Position numbers and translations under genes: made by a program
Part shown: piece after piece, positions 21,190-32,440 of the stretch
How positions within the stretch are numbered: the first letter of the stretch is position 1
Layout: every line of letters starts with the position of its first letter
Origin: Lycorma delicatula
Lineage: Eukaryota > Arthropoda > Insecta > Hemiptera > Fulgoridae
Direction of reading: 5' to 3'
Assembly: GCF_047948215.1 (NCBI RefSeq)
Contig: NC_134467.1
Coordinates: forward strand, 35,369,020-35,433,019
Length of the DNA: 64,000 nt
The notes under the pieces: generated by a model
The model's database searches: none
Told to the model about the DNA's origin: nothing
The model's input: the letters and a program-made list of their open reading frames with translations, nothing else

Positions 21190-22500
21190 CGAAAACAATC
21201 GAATAGTTATCCCGATATATTCTAAGCCGGAATTTAAGAGAGCATTAAAAGATTTAAATGGCAGAAAGACTCCTAGAATAGACGGAATACCTGTAGAATT
21301 ACTGCGCAGTGCAGGTGAGGAAGCGATTGATAGATTATACAAACTGGTGTGTAATATTTATGAAAAAGGGGAATTTCCGTCAGACATCAAAAAAAGGGTT
21401 ATAGTAATGATACCAAAGAAAGCAGGGGCAGATAAATGTGAAGAATACAGAACAATTAGTTTAACTAGTCATGCATAAAAAATCTTAACTAGAATTCTAT
21501 ACAGAAGAATTGAGAGGAGAGTGGAAGAAGTGTTAGGTGAAGACGAATTTGGTTTAAGGAAAAGTATAGGGACAAGGGAAGCAATTTTAGGCCTAAGATT
21601 AATAGTAGAAGGAAGATTAAAGAAAAACAAACCGACATACTTTGCGTTTATAGACCTAGAAGAGGTATTCGATAACGTAGACTGGAATAAAATGTTCAGC
21701 ATTTTAAAAAAATTAGGGTTCAAATACAGAGATAGAAGAACAATTGCTAACATGTACAGGAACCAAACAGCAACAGTAACAATTGAAGAACATAAGAAAG
21801 AAGCCGTAATAAGAAAGGGAGTCCGACAAGGATGTTCCCTATCTCCGTTACTTTTTAATCTTTACATGGAACTAGCAGTTAATGATGTTAAAGAACAATT
21901 TAGATTTGGAGAAACAGTACAAGGTGAAAAGATAAAGATGATACGATTTGCTGATGATATAGTAATTTTAGCCGAGAGTAAAAAAGATTTAGAAGAAACA
22001 ATGAACGGCATAGATGAAGTCCTACGCAAGAACTGTCGCATGAAAATAAACAAGAACAAAACAAAAGTAATGAAATGTAGTGGAAATAACGAAGATTGAC
22101 TACTGAATGTGAAAATAGGAGGAGAAAAGATTATGGAGGTAGAAGAATTTTGTTATTTGGGAAGTAGAATTACTAAAGATGGACGAAGCAGGAGCGATAT
22201 AAAATGCCGAATGGCACAAGCTAAACGAGCTTTCAGTAAGAAATATAATTTGTTTACATCAAAAATTAATTTAAATGTCAGGAAAAGATTTTTGAAAGTG
22301 TATGTTTGGAGTGTCACTTTATATGGAAGTGAAACTTGGACGATCGGAGTATCTGAGAAGAAAAGATTAGAAGCTTTTGAAATGCGGTGCAATAGGAGAA
22401 TGTTAAAAATCAGATGGGTGGATAAAGTGACAAATGAAGAGGTATTGCGGCAAATAGATGAAGAAAGAAGCATTTGGAAAAATATAGTTAAAAGAAGAGA
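21190..22500 (+). mobile_element. LINE-A copy 3, most 5'-extended copy
   Basis: Encodes SKPEFKRALKDLNGRKTP and DGIPVELLRSAG (RT motifs 0-1), IPKKAGADKCEEYRTISL (motif 2), AFIDLEEVFDNVDWNKM (motif A), GVRQGCSLSPLLFNLYMEL (B), IRFADDIVILAE (C) and KINKNKTKVMKC (D), then the C-terminal region with YVWSVTLYGSETW. Defects are a TAA in the LTSHA-KIL segment at 21476 and a TGA at 22098. It breaks off at KRRD (22500) before the last domain and has no tail. The upstream endonuclease is absent. Confidence 0.87.
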
Positions 22501-22739
22501 CTATATTTGTAGTTTGATATTATTATATTTTATATACATTTTATTGCAGTATTTAATTTGTTTATTAGGTTTTTCATTGTATCCTTTAGTTGTAGCTATA
22601 TATTAAAACCAATTACCACCCTCAACTGGTCCGATTTTGCCCATTAACGAACTCGACTGAGATTTTGGGTCGTTATATGTTACGTATCAATTTCAAAATG
22701 ATTGGCGCATACAAATGTATATATAATATTTTGAACTGG

Positions 22740-22860
22740 ATTGTGGTTTTGTGGTCTGAAGGATGTGAAACGCGAAGAAATATCGAAATTTTCTGGAAGT
22801 CGAATCATGGTACCCATTACAATAGGTTGCTTTGTTATGAAATTTACCTAAAGGATTGAA
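22740..22860 (-). repeat. Repeat G fragment
   Basis: On the minus strand it reads a block with GGGTACCATGATTCGACTTC, an AATTTCGATATTTCTTCGCG segment and CACATCC. The same order occurs at 58720-58815 and 59150-59215. It lies between LINE-A copies 3 and 4. Unknown class, no coding potential. Confidence 0.5.
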
Positions 22861-22940
22861 TAATAAAATTCCTGGACGTTCCTGTTTTATTCGGAACAAA
22901 ACAGTTCTTGAACAATCTTAATATTCTGCTAATTTCATTT

Positions 22941-23309
22941 TTTTTTTTTGTCTTCAGTCATTTGACTGGTTTGATGCAGCTCTCCAAGATTGCCTATCTA
23001 GTTCTAGTCGTTTCATTTCAGTATACCCTCTACATCCTACATCCCTAATAATTTGTTTTACATATACCAAACGTGGCCTGCCTACACAATTTTTTCCTTC
23101 TACCTGTCCTTCCAATATTAAAGCGCATATTCCAGGATGCCTTAGTATGTGGCCTATAAGTCTGGCTCTTCTTTTAACTATATTTTTCCAAATGCTTCTT
23201 TCTTCATCTATTTGCCGCAATACCTCTTCATTTGTCACTTTATCCACCCATCTGATTTTTAACATTTTCCTATAGCACCACATTTCAAAAGCTTCTAATC
23301 TTATTTAAT
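22941..23309 (-). mobile_element. LINE-A copy 4, 3' end only
   Basis: The plus strand starts with a T run (poly(A) tail on the minus strand), then GTCTTCAGTCATTTGACTGG. The reading frame 22954-23283 is open and encodes MLKIRWVDKVTNEEVLRQID, RLIGHILRHPG, GRPRLVYVKQIIRDVG and ends ASNQSND. The 5' truncation lies in the KRLEAFEMWCYR segment. It faces copy 3 tail to tail, but both contain the same C-terminal region and a tail separates them, so they are separate insertions. Confidence 0.85.
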
Positions 23310-23492
23310 TATAAAATTTATTTTATAACACTTTTTTTATCGAAGCATTTTATTCTATCCAATAAGTTGTGAACAGCAATAATTCTGAGAGCAACAGCCC
23401 GCATATATATATAATTAGTAAAAAAAAAAACAAACTATTTCCAATTTTTATGTTCTATACGTATATACCGTGACAAAGGTGAATATATGGGG

Positions 23493-23540
<48 letters not shown>

Positions 23541-24185
23541 TGCAACGAATTTATGTTACATACGAATAAATAGCCCTTAATTATATTACTTTTATTCACT
23601 ACATACACTTAACACGTATATATTTCTATATATATAAATTATTTATATTAGATATAAACGATTTGTCGTAATTTACAAGTGAAGCAGGTTGTATATTATT
23701 AACAATGGATGAACAACGGACAGTTTTGACGTTAATTCAGCTTGCCTATCAGAATAGCTTAATTTGATTCATCTATCATAATAATAATAATAATAAAATA
23801 ACTTTAATATAATGGTTAATCATATTCTAATTTAGTTTAACCTTTATATATATGTATACATATAACAATGTATTAAAAGCACCTTACAACTAAACACTAT
23901 TTTATGTCGTAAATTCAAGGTAATCTAAGTATATAATCATTACACGTTCACGTACACACAGACAATGCTGTTAATATACATTAACAAATTGATAATAGAA
24001 ATATAAACTTGGCCCAGCCAATGTACGAGCTTGTGACGTCACAAGCAGATTGCGTATTACTACTCGGCCTAAAAACATAAACTCGCGTATCAAATCAAAA
24101 TATTACTTATCGTGTTTTACGCAGTAATAACTATCATATTTACATGTACTAATTATAAAAACTACATAATTAATTCCTTTATAAC
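23310..24185. other. AT-rich sequence with a (TA)n tract at about 23497-23535
   Basis: Contains one TA microsatellite of about 20 units, a short ATAATAATA run near 23780 and plain AT-rich DNA. No element recognised. Confidence 0.45.
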
Positions 24186-24186
24186 T

Positions 24187-25205
24187 TTTTTTTTTTTTTT
24201 TTTGAAGGCGAAAAACGTCTGCACGTTATCATCGCCCGGATTTTTTTTCTTTTTTAGGAAAAAATATGAACAAATAAAAGTAATTAAAACTAGTAGATAA
24301 AAGTAAAAGGGCCATTCTCGGATAACAAAAGCACTAAAGGAATATAAAAAGCTAAAAAAAAATAAAAATACTAACATGAAACTTAAAACTAGATTAAAAA
24401 CTAAAACAGTAAACATAAATAAAACTTAAAACTAATACAAAATATATACGAAAATTAAAAAGGGGAATAAAACTTAAAACTATTATGTTTAAAGACTTAC
24501 AACTAATATCACAGACGAAATTTGTAAAACATAAAAGCAAAAAAAAAGTATAAAATTTGACAAATTCCGAATAACAAAACCAAAACACAGAACTATAGAA
24601 ATTAAATTTTATGTGTTAATTCTACACTACGCAAAAACAGAAACATCCGGTTTAAAACTTTATTATCATTGTACAAGAGACCACGGATGTTTCTGGGTAG
24701 TTTAAATTTACGACGCAATGCCGCATAACATATGCAGTCCACTAGTATGTGGCGCTTAGTCATGCGGCAGTTGCATCGTGCGCCTACGGGTGCGTGTCCT
24801 CTTGTCAGCAGGTAATCGTGTGTGTCCTTTCCGCAATCAACAAAGGACTACTTCTTCTCACCGAGATTTTCTACATGAGGAGTCCCATGGCAACACAGAC
24901 TCTTTAATCTGCTGGAGTTTATTATCTACAGTAGCCATCCAGTCACCTTGCCACCTTGATCTTAAAGATTGTTTTACATAATTAGTAAAATCAGACGTAC
25001 CAACTCGGGTGGTGAAAGGAGGTTGATTGCATGCATCTTTGGCAGCTGAATCTGTATGTTCATTGCCTGGAATCCTTACTTGATTAGGGACCCAGCAAAA
25101 AAAGACTTGGAGATAACTACACGAGTCACTGCAAATAAGAATTTTTCTATATTTAAGGTTAATGATATTTAGAGCCTTATTTATAGCGTATAGAACCTTT
25201 TTTGT
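24187..25205 (-). pseudogene. I-type or related LINE, RNase H and 3' end
   Basis: The minus strand carries an RNase H-like segment: ILICSDSCSYLQ, VPNQVRIPGNEHTDSAAKDA, CNQPPFTTRV, then in another frame GHTRL, C-N-C and HILVDC. Together these match the RNase H domain and cysteine-rich tail of I and jockey-superclade LINEs. The catalytic His-Asp part (PGNEHTDSAA) is retained. A stop and frameshifts follow. A 3' region of about 430 bp ends in an 18-base A tail (T run at 24187-24204 on the plus strand). The RT portion is missing. Confidence 0.7.
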
Positions 25206-25244
25206 ACTAAATTATTAATTTTTAATAATTTATTATTTTAATAT

Positions 25245-25970
25245 AAAAAAAACAAAAGCTTTGGAAGAACTAGCAGGAAAAATAGGTCTAAGAATATCAT
25301 ATGAAAAGACTAGAATAATGGACATAAATCCTCTGGTATTGAACCAAATAATCATAAACGGACATAAAGACGAGCTAGTTGAACAGTTTAAATATTTAGG
25401 AGAAATATCACACATGACCTCAAAGAAAAAATAAACTGGAAAGAAAGAACACAAAAGCTCAGTTATGCACAAAATAACATATAATCTCAATAAATATCAA
25501 ACTCAGATATTATAAAACTGTAATCAGTCCTATAATATCACGTGGAAGCAAAACACTCTTCAAACTAAAATCCAATATTTCTTACTAAATAGAGATGCAA
25601 AGAATAGAAAGAAGAATTCTAAGAACGTGCATAAATAAAAGACGACATACTGATGGGGAAGAATGAAGACTCACACCAAACCAAGAGGTATATAAAGACG
25701 TAGAACCAGCTCTTTAGGAAGAAAAGAATCTTCTCTGGACACATAATAAGAACAGGCTCGTCAGGAAACTGGTCGAGAAATACTGGAAAACTAGAAATCA
25801 CAATAGAAGATTTACGAAATAAAACTGACAATATAAAAATACTAAAAGAAGCAAAATCTAGATTTAAAATTAAAGTAAAGAAAATAACAACAAGGGTTTG
25901 TTCAGAAAAACTAACAAAAGCAAGATCTGACAGAATGAAGAAATATTGGGTACCAATCATGAAAAACTAA
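25245..25970 (+). pseudogene. LINE-B copy 1, RT C-terminal half
   Basis: Encodes KALEELAGKIGLRISYEKTR (after RT motif C), LVEQFKYLGEI (motif E-like), a frameshift, MQRIERRILRTCINKR, then a tail ending EKLTKARSDRMKKYWVPIMK with stop at 25968-25970. The ISYEKT and FKYLGE boxes match the second LINE-B copy at 46.8-47.9 kb. Several stops and frameshifts. The RT catalytic YADD or FADD box is upstream of the truncation and absent. Confidence 0.7.
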
Positions 25971-26068
25971 TAAAAAGGAAAGATGAACCAGGGTTGACGA
26001 AAGCGGTCCTCTGTGACCTCAAAATTCTGAAAAAATGACTTACTTGAATTCATGCTCTAATTCAAACT

Positions 26069-27439
26069 TCAAGCAAGTTCACCATCCTCGCAAAATGAAC
26101 CACTATCACTGACACTTTCATTATCAAAGTTTACACGTATATTATAACGTTCTCTAATTTCATCTATCAATGGTTCCAGTTAAATATAGTCTTTTTCAAT
26201 ATTTTTTTACTTTTTCACAGTACTATTTCCAGTCATCTTCCAACATTGACTTAATTTTCTCAGTAGTTAACTTTTCAACATTTGTGAAAGAAAATGTTAC
26301 ATTAAGACTGGTCACATGTATTTTTACGGGTGACCATACCATCTCGATCGGATTCAAATCAGAATAGTACGGTGGGAGTCTAAGAACACGTCCTTATTTT
26401 TTCAAAAGTTCATCCAAGTTATATCTTTGTACTTTAGTTTTATGTAACTTTATTAATTCATATAACTTTGGTTTTAACAGTTTTGAACTATACGGAATAT
26501 GGATTTTCTCCAGCTAATTGGTCATATCTTTTCTTCCGAAGTTTATCAATGCTGCTTTATCAATACCTGTATTGTGATAAGGGGCGTTATCAACAACTAC
26601 TACTGACATTGGTGGAAGATTTAGAATCAATCTTTCAAACGCCCATTTCATGAAATTATCTATATTCATGCTGTCATGTTAGTCACTACTTTTCGAACTG
26701 GATTTCTAAGTGCGTAATGCGTTTGGAATAAAACCGATTTCTCCACAAATATGAATTAAACAGTCACCTTTATTAATCGGCATATTAACTCTACCAACAA
26801 AACTATCATGCCACGACTTTAACGTACGTTTCATCCAAATAAACAATTGTAGGATTGCTTTGTCTGTACTTAGCCATAGCCTGCAACTATTCAATTCTCT
26901 TCCACCTGATATCGGATTTCTCAATTAAATGTTTTTTTGGTATTTTCAGTTTTACGATATTTGAAACCTAACTCTTTCACAATAACAGCTAAAGTTGATT
27001 AACTGCTTTAAAATCAATAGATGACTGAAGTTTTTGCCTTATTTTTTTTGAAGTAGGTAGTAATTCATTCTTCTTTGAATGAAATTCAATAACTGTTCTT
27101 TTAACTACACCTAAATCAAAACTGTCCAGTTCAATGACAGGTTTTGAGCGTCGTTTATACTTTTTCGGCGTGCTGAAAAAACACGATTGGGATGTTGTTT
27201 GAAGAATCAACTTCGTTTTTTTTCTCTCTTCTGAGTTTCTGAACCTGTGTTCGTGATATCACATATTCACATTTTTAAATGCCATTTATATGTTTATCGT
27301 CAGTTAATTTACCTACTTTTAGAGCTTCTTTTTACATAAAATTATAAACATTATTGGTAAAAAAAAAAAAAAAAATTGGTAATTTCACGTGTTTGACTCC
27401 TAAGCTTTTTTTCTTAATTACAGATTTAAATTCAGCCAT
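26069..27439 (-). pseudogene. Tc1/mariner-superfamily transposase with very wide D-E spacing (Sailor-like)
   Basis: Starts MAEFKSVIKKKSLG at 27439. In order on the minus strand: a middle HTH region (LDSFDLGVVKRTVIEF, LLPTSKKIRQKL), IVYLDETYV (first Asp), SVVVVDNAPYHN (second Asp), LRLPPYYSDLNPIEMVW (Glu), and an acidic end SVSDSGSFCEDGELA with stop at 26069-26071. I count 81 residues between the second Asp and the Glu, reading through two in-frame stops. This spacing fits the DD82E (Sailor) lineage as I recall it, not the usual DD34E. Stops and frameshifts throughout; inactive. Terminal repeats not found. Confidence 0.78.
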
Positions 27440-27707
27440 AACAAACCGCACTAATAACACACGAACAAAAATAAAACAAAAAATAATACATTTCAAAAAA
27501 TGTGCAAAAAACAATGAATAATTATAAAATAATACAACCGCACAAAAAACGCTAGTCGAATACCTTCACTGACACGATAAATACTGGACTACAGTTTATT
27601 TCTTTATACACCCATTGTGTATTACGAAAGACGGATCTCAATTTAATCGAGACGAAAAACATAATTTCTAACTGCATGTATAAAATTTTATAGGGCTGTA
27701 CATAATA

Positions 27708-29063
27708 ACCCACTAGGTTGGTCTAGTGGTGAACGCGTTTTTCCAAATCAGCTGATTTGGAAGTCGAGAGTTCCAGCATTTAAGTCCTAGTAAAAGTAGT
27801 TACTTTTAAACGGATTTGAATACTAGATCATGAATACCGGTGTTCTTTGGTGGTTGGGTTTCAATTAACGACACATCTCAGGTATGGGGTCGAACTGAGA
27901 ATGTACAAGACTACACTTCATTTACACTCATACATATCATCCTTTTTTTTTTCTTTCTTTTTTTTTTTCTCTCAGCTCCCCTGGGCCGGACCGACTTGAG
28001 GGGAGTGTCTTTAAACTCAAATAGGCCTCCCCACCTACCGGCTATATACCGGCAAGGCAGGTCGGCCTACCGGTTAGCTCTTTTTGAGAGTTCTTTATCA
28101 ATATTGCCCCCTTGGGGACCCAAAAGGGCAATACTAATACACCACATTATTACACCACGCCAGACCCAGTTCGCCGCGACGCGGTACCGGGTCCCTTCAG
28201 TATTCAGTGTGCTGTTACCTGACTGTTACCCGTGGAGTCCTTGGTGGCTCATCAGTGCCAACACACCGCAGCATGCTGGACCTCACCAGCAAGGCTGTCC
28301 ACCCAGTCCTATTCTAGCCAACACCTTGTCTTCTCTCGTCGGAGTATTTCTGTAGAACAACTTGTCTAACAAAATTAGCAAAATTATTCCAGTTTGACTC
28401 GCTTCTTAGCATGTAGTCTATTGTTGTCTCTGGAGTTATACCTGTGAGTGCCTTACTATGTCCAAGTGTGTCCCACGTATTGAACTCAAAAAAGGTGTGC
28501 TCAGCATCATCTATCTCGTTGCAGTAGTTGCAAATTGCCTCTTCTCTCTTGCCTATTTTGTGCAGGTAGTTATTGAAGGTACCATGTCCTGTAAAAAACT
28601 GCGATAGGTGATGATCAACCTCACCAAATCTTCTCGACAATCATGGCTTGATGTCTTCCCTCTAAATCACCTTATATATTCAGAACTACGGAAATGATAT
28701 TCACCAAACTTGGTCAGATTACTTTTAAGTACGGGGCAATAATGCCATCAAATTTCCAATTTAAAAAATCAAAGGAGTGAGGCTACACAGCAAGTTCACC
28801 CTCAGTATTTCGAGATATACTCTAATTTATTTTTATTAGTTGCATTTGTTAATAATTAAAAAATATTTCCCAAAAGAATTTCTGCTAAATAACCCCCATC
28901 CAAAAAATTATTTAAATAAACTTATTTAAATAAACTTAAATAAACACCTATTGCACTCAAAAAAGGTGTGCTCAGCATCATCTATCTCGTATACATATCA
29001 TCCTGTGAAGTATTATCTGAACGGGTAATTACCGGAGGCTAAATAGGAAAAAGAAAGAAAGGC
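27708..29063 (+). mobile_element. SINE-A copy 4, split by an R1-type LINE
   Basis: SINE halves lie at 27708-27943 and 29005-29063, with the outer duplication CTGTACATAATA at 27696-27707 and 29064-29075. The left half has the A-box-like TTGGTCTAGTGG, the AAATCAGCTGATTT palindrome and the body. The right half has CTGTGAAGTATTATCTGAAC and GGAGGCTAAATAGG. The middle is a later insertion at 27944-28990. Confidence 0.87.
27944..28990 (-). mobile_element. R1-type LINE 3' end, nested in SINE-A copy 4
   Basis: Flanked by a 14-bp duplication ATACATATCATCCT (27930-27943 and 28991-29004). The T run at the left side is the element's A tail on the minus strand. It contains the end of ORF2 (28314-28640): HHLSQFFTGHGTFNNYLHKI, then a CNYC-x7-H zinc-knuckle-like motif (one expected Cys is replaced in FFEFNTW). 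These motifs are typical of R1-clade C-termini. The 5' part (28640-28951) is not R1-like, and 28952-28990 repeats 28481-28520. Confidence 0.8.
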
Positions 29064-29075
29064 CTGTACATAATA

Positions 29076-29961
29076 CCAATCAGAGCATTAGTTTACATTC
29101 CATTAAGCATTTTTCTACATGAAATAAACTCAAATAGAATGAATTGAACACAAAACAACATAAACATATTGTTTGGACGCCCGTATTGTTTTTAAGTCGA
29201 AAAATGAAATAAAAATAATTATTACGCGCAAAAATAATGTTTTGGAAAACAATAATATAAAAAGATGTCAGTACATGACATCACAAGCTCGTAGATTCTC
29301 CGGGTAATTATACATACACACATATACATCTACTAATTAGAAGTAAAGCATCATGAAGGATTTATCTATCGTGTTAACTAACAAAACGCTTTGTGAATAT
29401 TAAAATTGATATGACAAAGGTAATTTATCTTCTCTGACATCAGGAAATCAGTAAATCTCAAACGTGTCAAGTTAAAATTACGTTTAATATGCATAAATTT
29501 AATATATTATACAGAAATAATGAATACAAAGAATGGAAAAGTTGAATTATTAATCAATGTAAAAAGAAAAACTATGCAAAATGGCATTTAATTTTATATT
29601 TAGCCAATAAAAATAGTTTAAACTGATAAGTAAAAATATGATTTTGATAAAATTTAAAGAAAATAAATGGTTAATTCTCTTCATTATAAATCAAATCGAT
29701 TTAAATAAAAAATTCATGAATCTTTTCTATCTGTTACTACGGGTTATTCATTATAAATGCCGTGAAATCTTAAAGAGAAACTTGTAATTAAAATTATAAG
29801 TGGATCAGAACTGAAAAAGAAAGCGGAAGTAAAATAAATTTTCATTAGTATTTGAAAACTTAATCATTTAGAAGATAATAAGAATTTTAAAATCTAAAAT
29901 TTTTAATTAAATTTCGTCCAATAATAATTAGTTAAGATATCTTAATCCCAAAATACTTCGA

Positions 29962-29994
<33 letters not shown>

Positions 29995-30735
29995 CTTCCA
30001 GAGTGAAAATTGAATTAAATTTTTAGAAATTGGCAGCATAAAATTTATGTACTTTCACGCTTTCAAATTAATTCTACGAAACAACCTATGAAAAAATAAA
30101 AATTGTATAATGTATTTTAGAAAGATGTCTTTCAAATTTAGTATTATAATTTTTAGCATTTGTATGTAACTTTCTCTGATTAAAATCGTATTACGTTTCT
30201 GAACCAGTATGTGTTTTTTGTTTCTAATTAAAGTTGAAATTTTCAACGTTGTGTTTAATTTTAATAGACATTATTTACATATTTTTCTTAGAATTAAATT
30301 TTCTTAAAGGTTAACTAGAAATTCAAATATGTTCATTGGTATATATATATATATATATATGTTGTTTTTTTTTTTTATTGTAACGACACAGTAACTTTGC
30401 AATCTGTTCAGCAAGATAATCGAACAATAAATAAATAAAATATACTTGAACTAATATTAAGTAGTCACATCCTCAGCGGCTTGTCTCTTGACTTAATGAT
30501 AACAACGAAATGAAATAAATAAATTAGATCATTCCGTACAGCCAGGACCATAAAGACACCTAATTGAAAGGAAGAGACAAACCAATAATATTGTTCCTCA
30601 ACAATCTGGAAAAATCACCAATCGTGTTATCCAATAAATTGACTCCAAGTAATCCGGATACCGATCCAAACGATTTTGATTTTATAAGCTGACCAGAGAG
30701 ATTTCCTGCCGAACGGTTGGCGACTTAAAATCATT
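29076..30735. other. AT-rich sequence with (TA)n tracts, no gene seen
   Basis: TA microsatellites at about 29966-29993 and 30340-30360. The remainder is AT-rich with chance frames only. A possible weak repeat near 30240-30310 (CATTATTTACAT, AATTAAATTTTCT) resembles the left part of repeat E. Confidence 0.4.
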
Positions 30736-30738
30736 ATA

Positions 30739-32046
30739 CAGGATTATGATAAAAGAATGGTGCGGTTTTGAATAAGGTTTAAATTAAAACAGAATTACAT
30801 ACAGGTTATGTTTTTATTTTTCAAATTTGTCGTCTCAATCATTTTTTACATAATTAATAAATTTCAATATGTGCGCCCTTAGTCGCTCGACAAATGTCCA
30901 AATGATACTCAACTTCTCTCTAAACATTAGTTAACATTTCTTCGTTAATGGTTGTCATTGCTTCATTAATCCTGTTTTTAAGCGGTTTAGGTCGCGAATT
31001 TTTTGTGTATAAACAACGCTTTTGATGTACCCTCGCAAGAAAAAATCGCAAGATGTCAGGTCTGGACTACTTGGAGGCCAAAGTGGCCATTGATCTCCAA
31101 ATTTTTCGTTCAAAGCCTCCGTGACCGATGCATTGAAGTGCGGGAAAGCTCCATCTTGATGGAAATGAAGTCTATGAATGTTTTCGAGTTCATCCGGCTG
31201 AGGAAAGCAATAATTGGTTAACGTGTCAAGATACACAACTCCATTAATTGTTTTTTCAGCAAAGAAGAAAGGCTCTATTACACGATTTTTCATCACACCA
31301 CACCAAACAATAACTTTAGGCGAATCGCGTTGTTTCTCAATAATTGCGTGTGGGTTTTCAGAGCCCCATATTCGTGAATTGTGTCTGTTAACACACCCAT
31401 TCACATGGAATGTAGCTTCGTCTGTAAAAGTTATATCATCTAAAAATGATTCGTTTTCACTTATTCTGTCCGAAATTTCAACAGCGAAATTGTAACGTTT
31501 TACACCATCATCGGGTTTCAATTCCTGCAGTATCTGGATTTTATAAGCGTGTAATTTCAGTTTTTTACGTAAAACATTGTGAACTGTTGATTTTGGAATA
31601 CCTAATTCAACTCTTTGTCGGGGGATGGACTTCCCAGGACTTCTAATTGCCGATTGTTTAATTAGTTCAACCGTTTCGTCTGGTACACTTGGTCTGCCGG
31701 TTGATTTCTGTTTCTTAACTTAACCAGTTTCTTCGAATTGTTTGAACCAATGTGTGATGTTATTTTTTTTGTGTGGTGGATCTCTTCCGAATTCACGTCG
31801 AACTAAAATTACGGATTTCAATTCAGCCATCAATAAAACACACTTTGGTTTGTCTTTATCCGAGAACATAGTAACTCACTAAACTCACCGCAACAACAAT
31901 ACATGAATTGACGTTGCGGTTACAACTGCTGATAAACAAACTTTTGGGTTAGAGGGTTTTTAGGGATACCAATATAACATCTTGAAATTTCCCTACAATC
32001 TTCCTATGAATTACTGAAACCGCACCATTGTTTTATGATAATCCTG
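30739..32046 (-). mobile_element. Mariner element (41-residue D-D family), full length, copy 2
   Basis: Ends are CAGGATTATGATAAAAGAAT on the left and, on the minus strand, CAGGATTATCATAAAACAAT on the right. TA flanks lie at 30737-30738 and 32047-32048. Length is 1308 bp. The termini are more alike than in the other copies, so the element boundaries are secure. Its transposase lies at 30854-31869. Confidence 0.92.
30854..31869 (-). pseudogene. Mariner transposase pseudogene, copy 2 (least damaged)
   Basis: ATG at 31869, stop expected at 30854-30856. Reading is interrupted by a TAA where the family has Ser in the ETGSVKK segment near 31720, and by a one-base loss near 30980 before the C-terminus. 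The frame 30955-31521 is open and carries FTDEATF, HFHQDGAFPHF and SPDLTSCDFFL. Here only 35 residues separate the last two Asp, because the WIGRQGPV block is missing. This is a six-residue deletion in a structurally important loop. Confidence 0.88.
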
Positions 32047-32071
32047 TACATGAGGCTACTGCTATGTTTTA

Positions 32072-32440
32072 CTAGGGTATGTTTAACATTTTTCGTAGTG
32101 TTTTTGTCTGGTAGCGTTTAAGAATGTTAATACTGGAACTGCATACTGTACCCCAAAATTCAAGCCCGTAAGTCCAAACAGGATTCAAAACTGATTTATA
32201 AATTAATAATTTACTTTCAACTGAAAGCAGAGATTTATATCCTGTCAACCGGTACATGTTTTTAAACTTTAGATCCAACTTTTTCTGCTTAGATTTGATA
32301 TGTTTCGTCCAAGTAAGTCGCCGGGCAAGATGAATACCCAAATATTTACAGTCCTGAGATCTCGGAATCGGAATATTGAAGATAAAAACAGGAGGATAAT
32401 GTTCCTTACGAAGTGTGAACAACACGTACTTTGATTTTGT
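32072..32440 (-). pseudogene. Jockey-type LINE RT C-terminal fragment
   Basis: The open frame encodes KYLGIHLARRLTWTKHIKSK, LDLKFKNMYRLTG, LLSVESKLLIYKSVLNPVW, TYGLEFWGT and LKRYQTKTLRKMLNIP. These are the thumb and connection motifs that follow the RT core in jockey elements (compare VWYLGIHLDR in the 13-kb copy). Truncated on both sides; no tail. It begins within about 25 bp of the mariner end at 32046. Confidence 0.8.

Noticed and set aside
21190..23309. Twin-priming inversion joining LINE-A copies 3 and 4
   Set aside because: Both contain the same C-terminal region and the poly(A) tail lies between them, whereas twin priming gives non-overlapping halves with a tail at the end.
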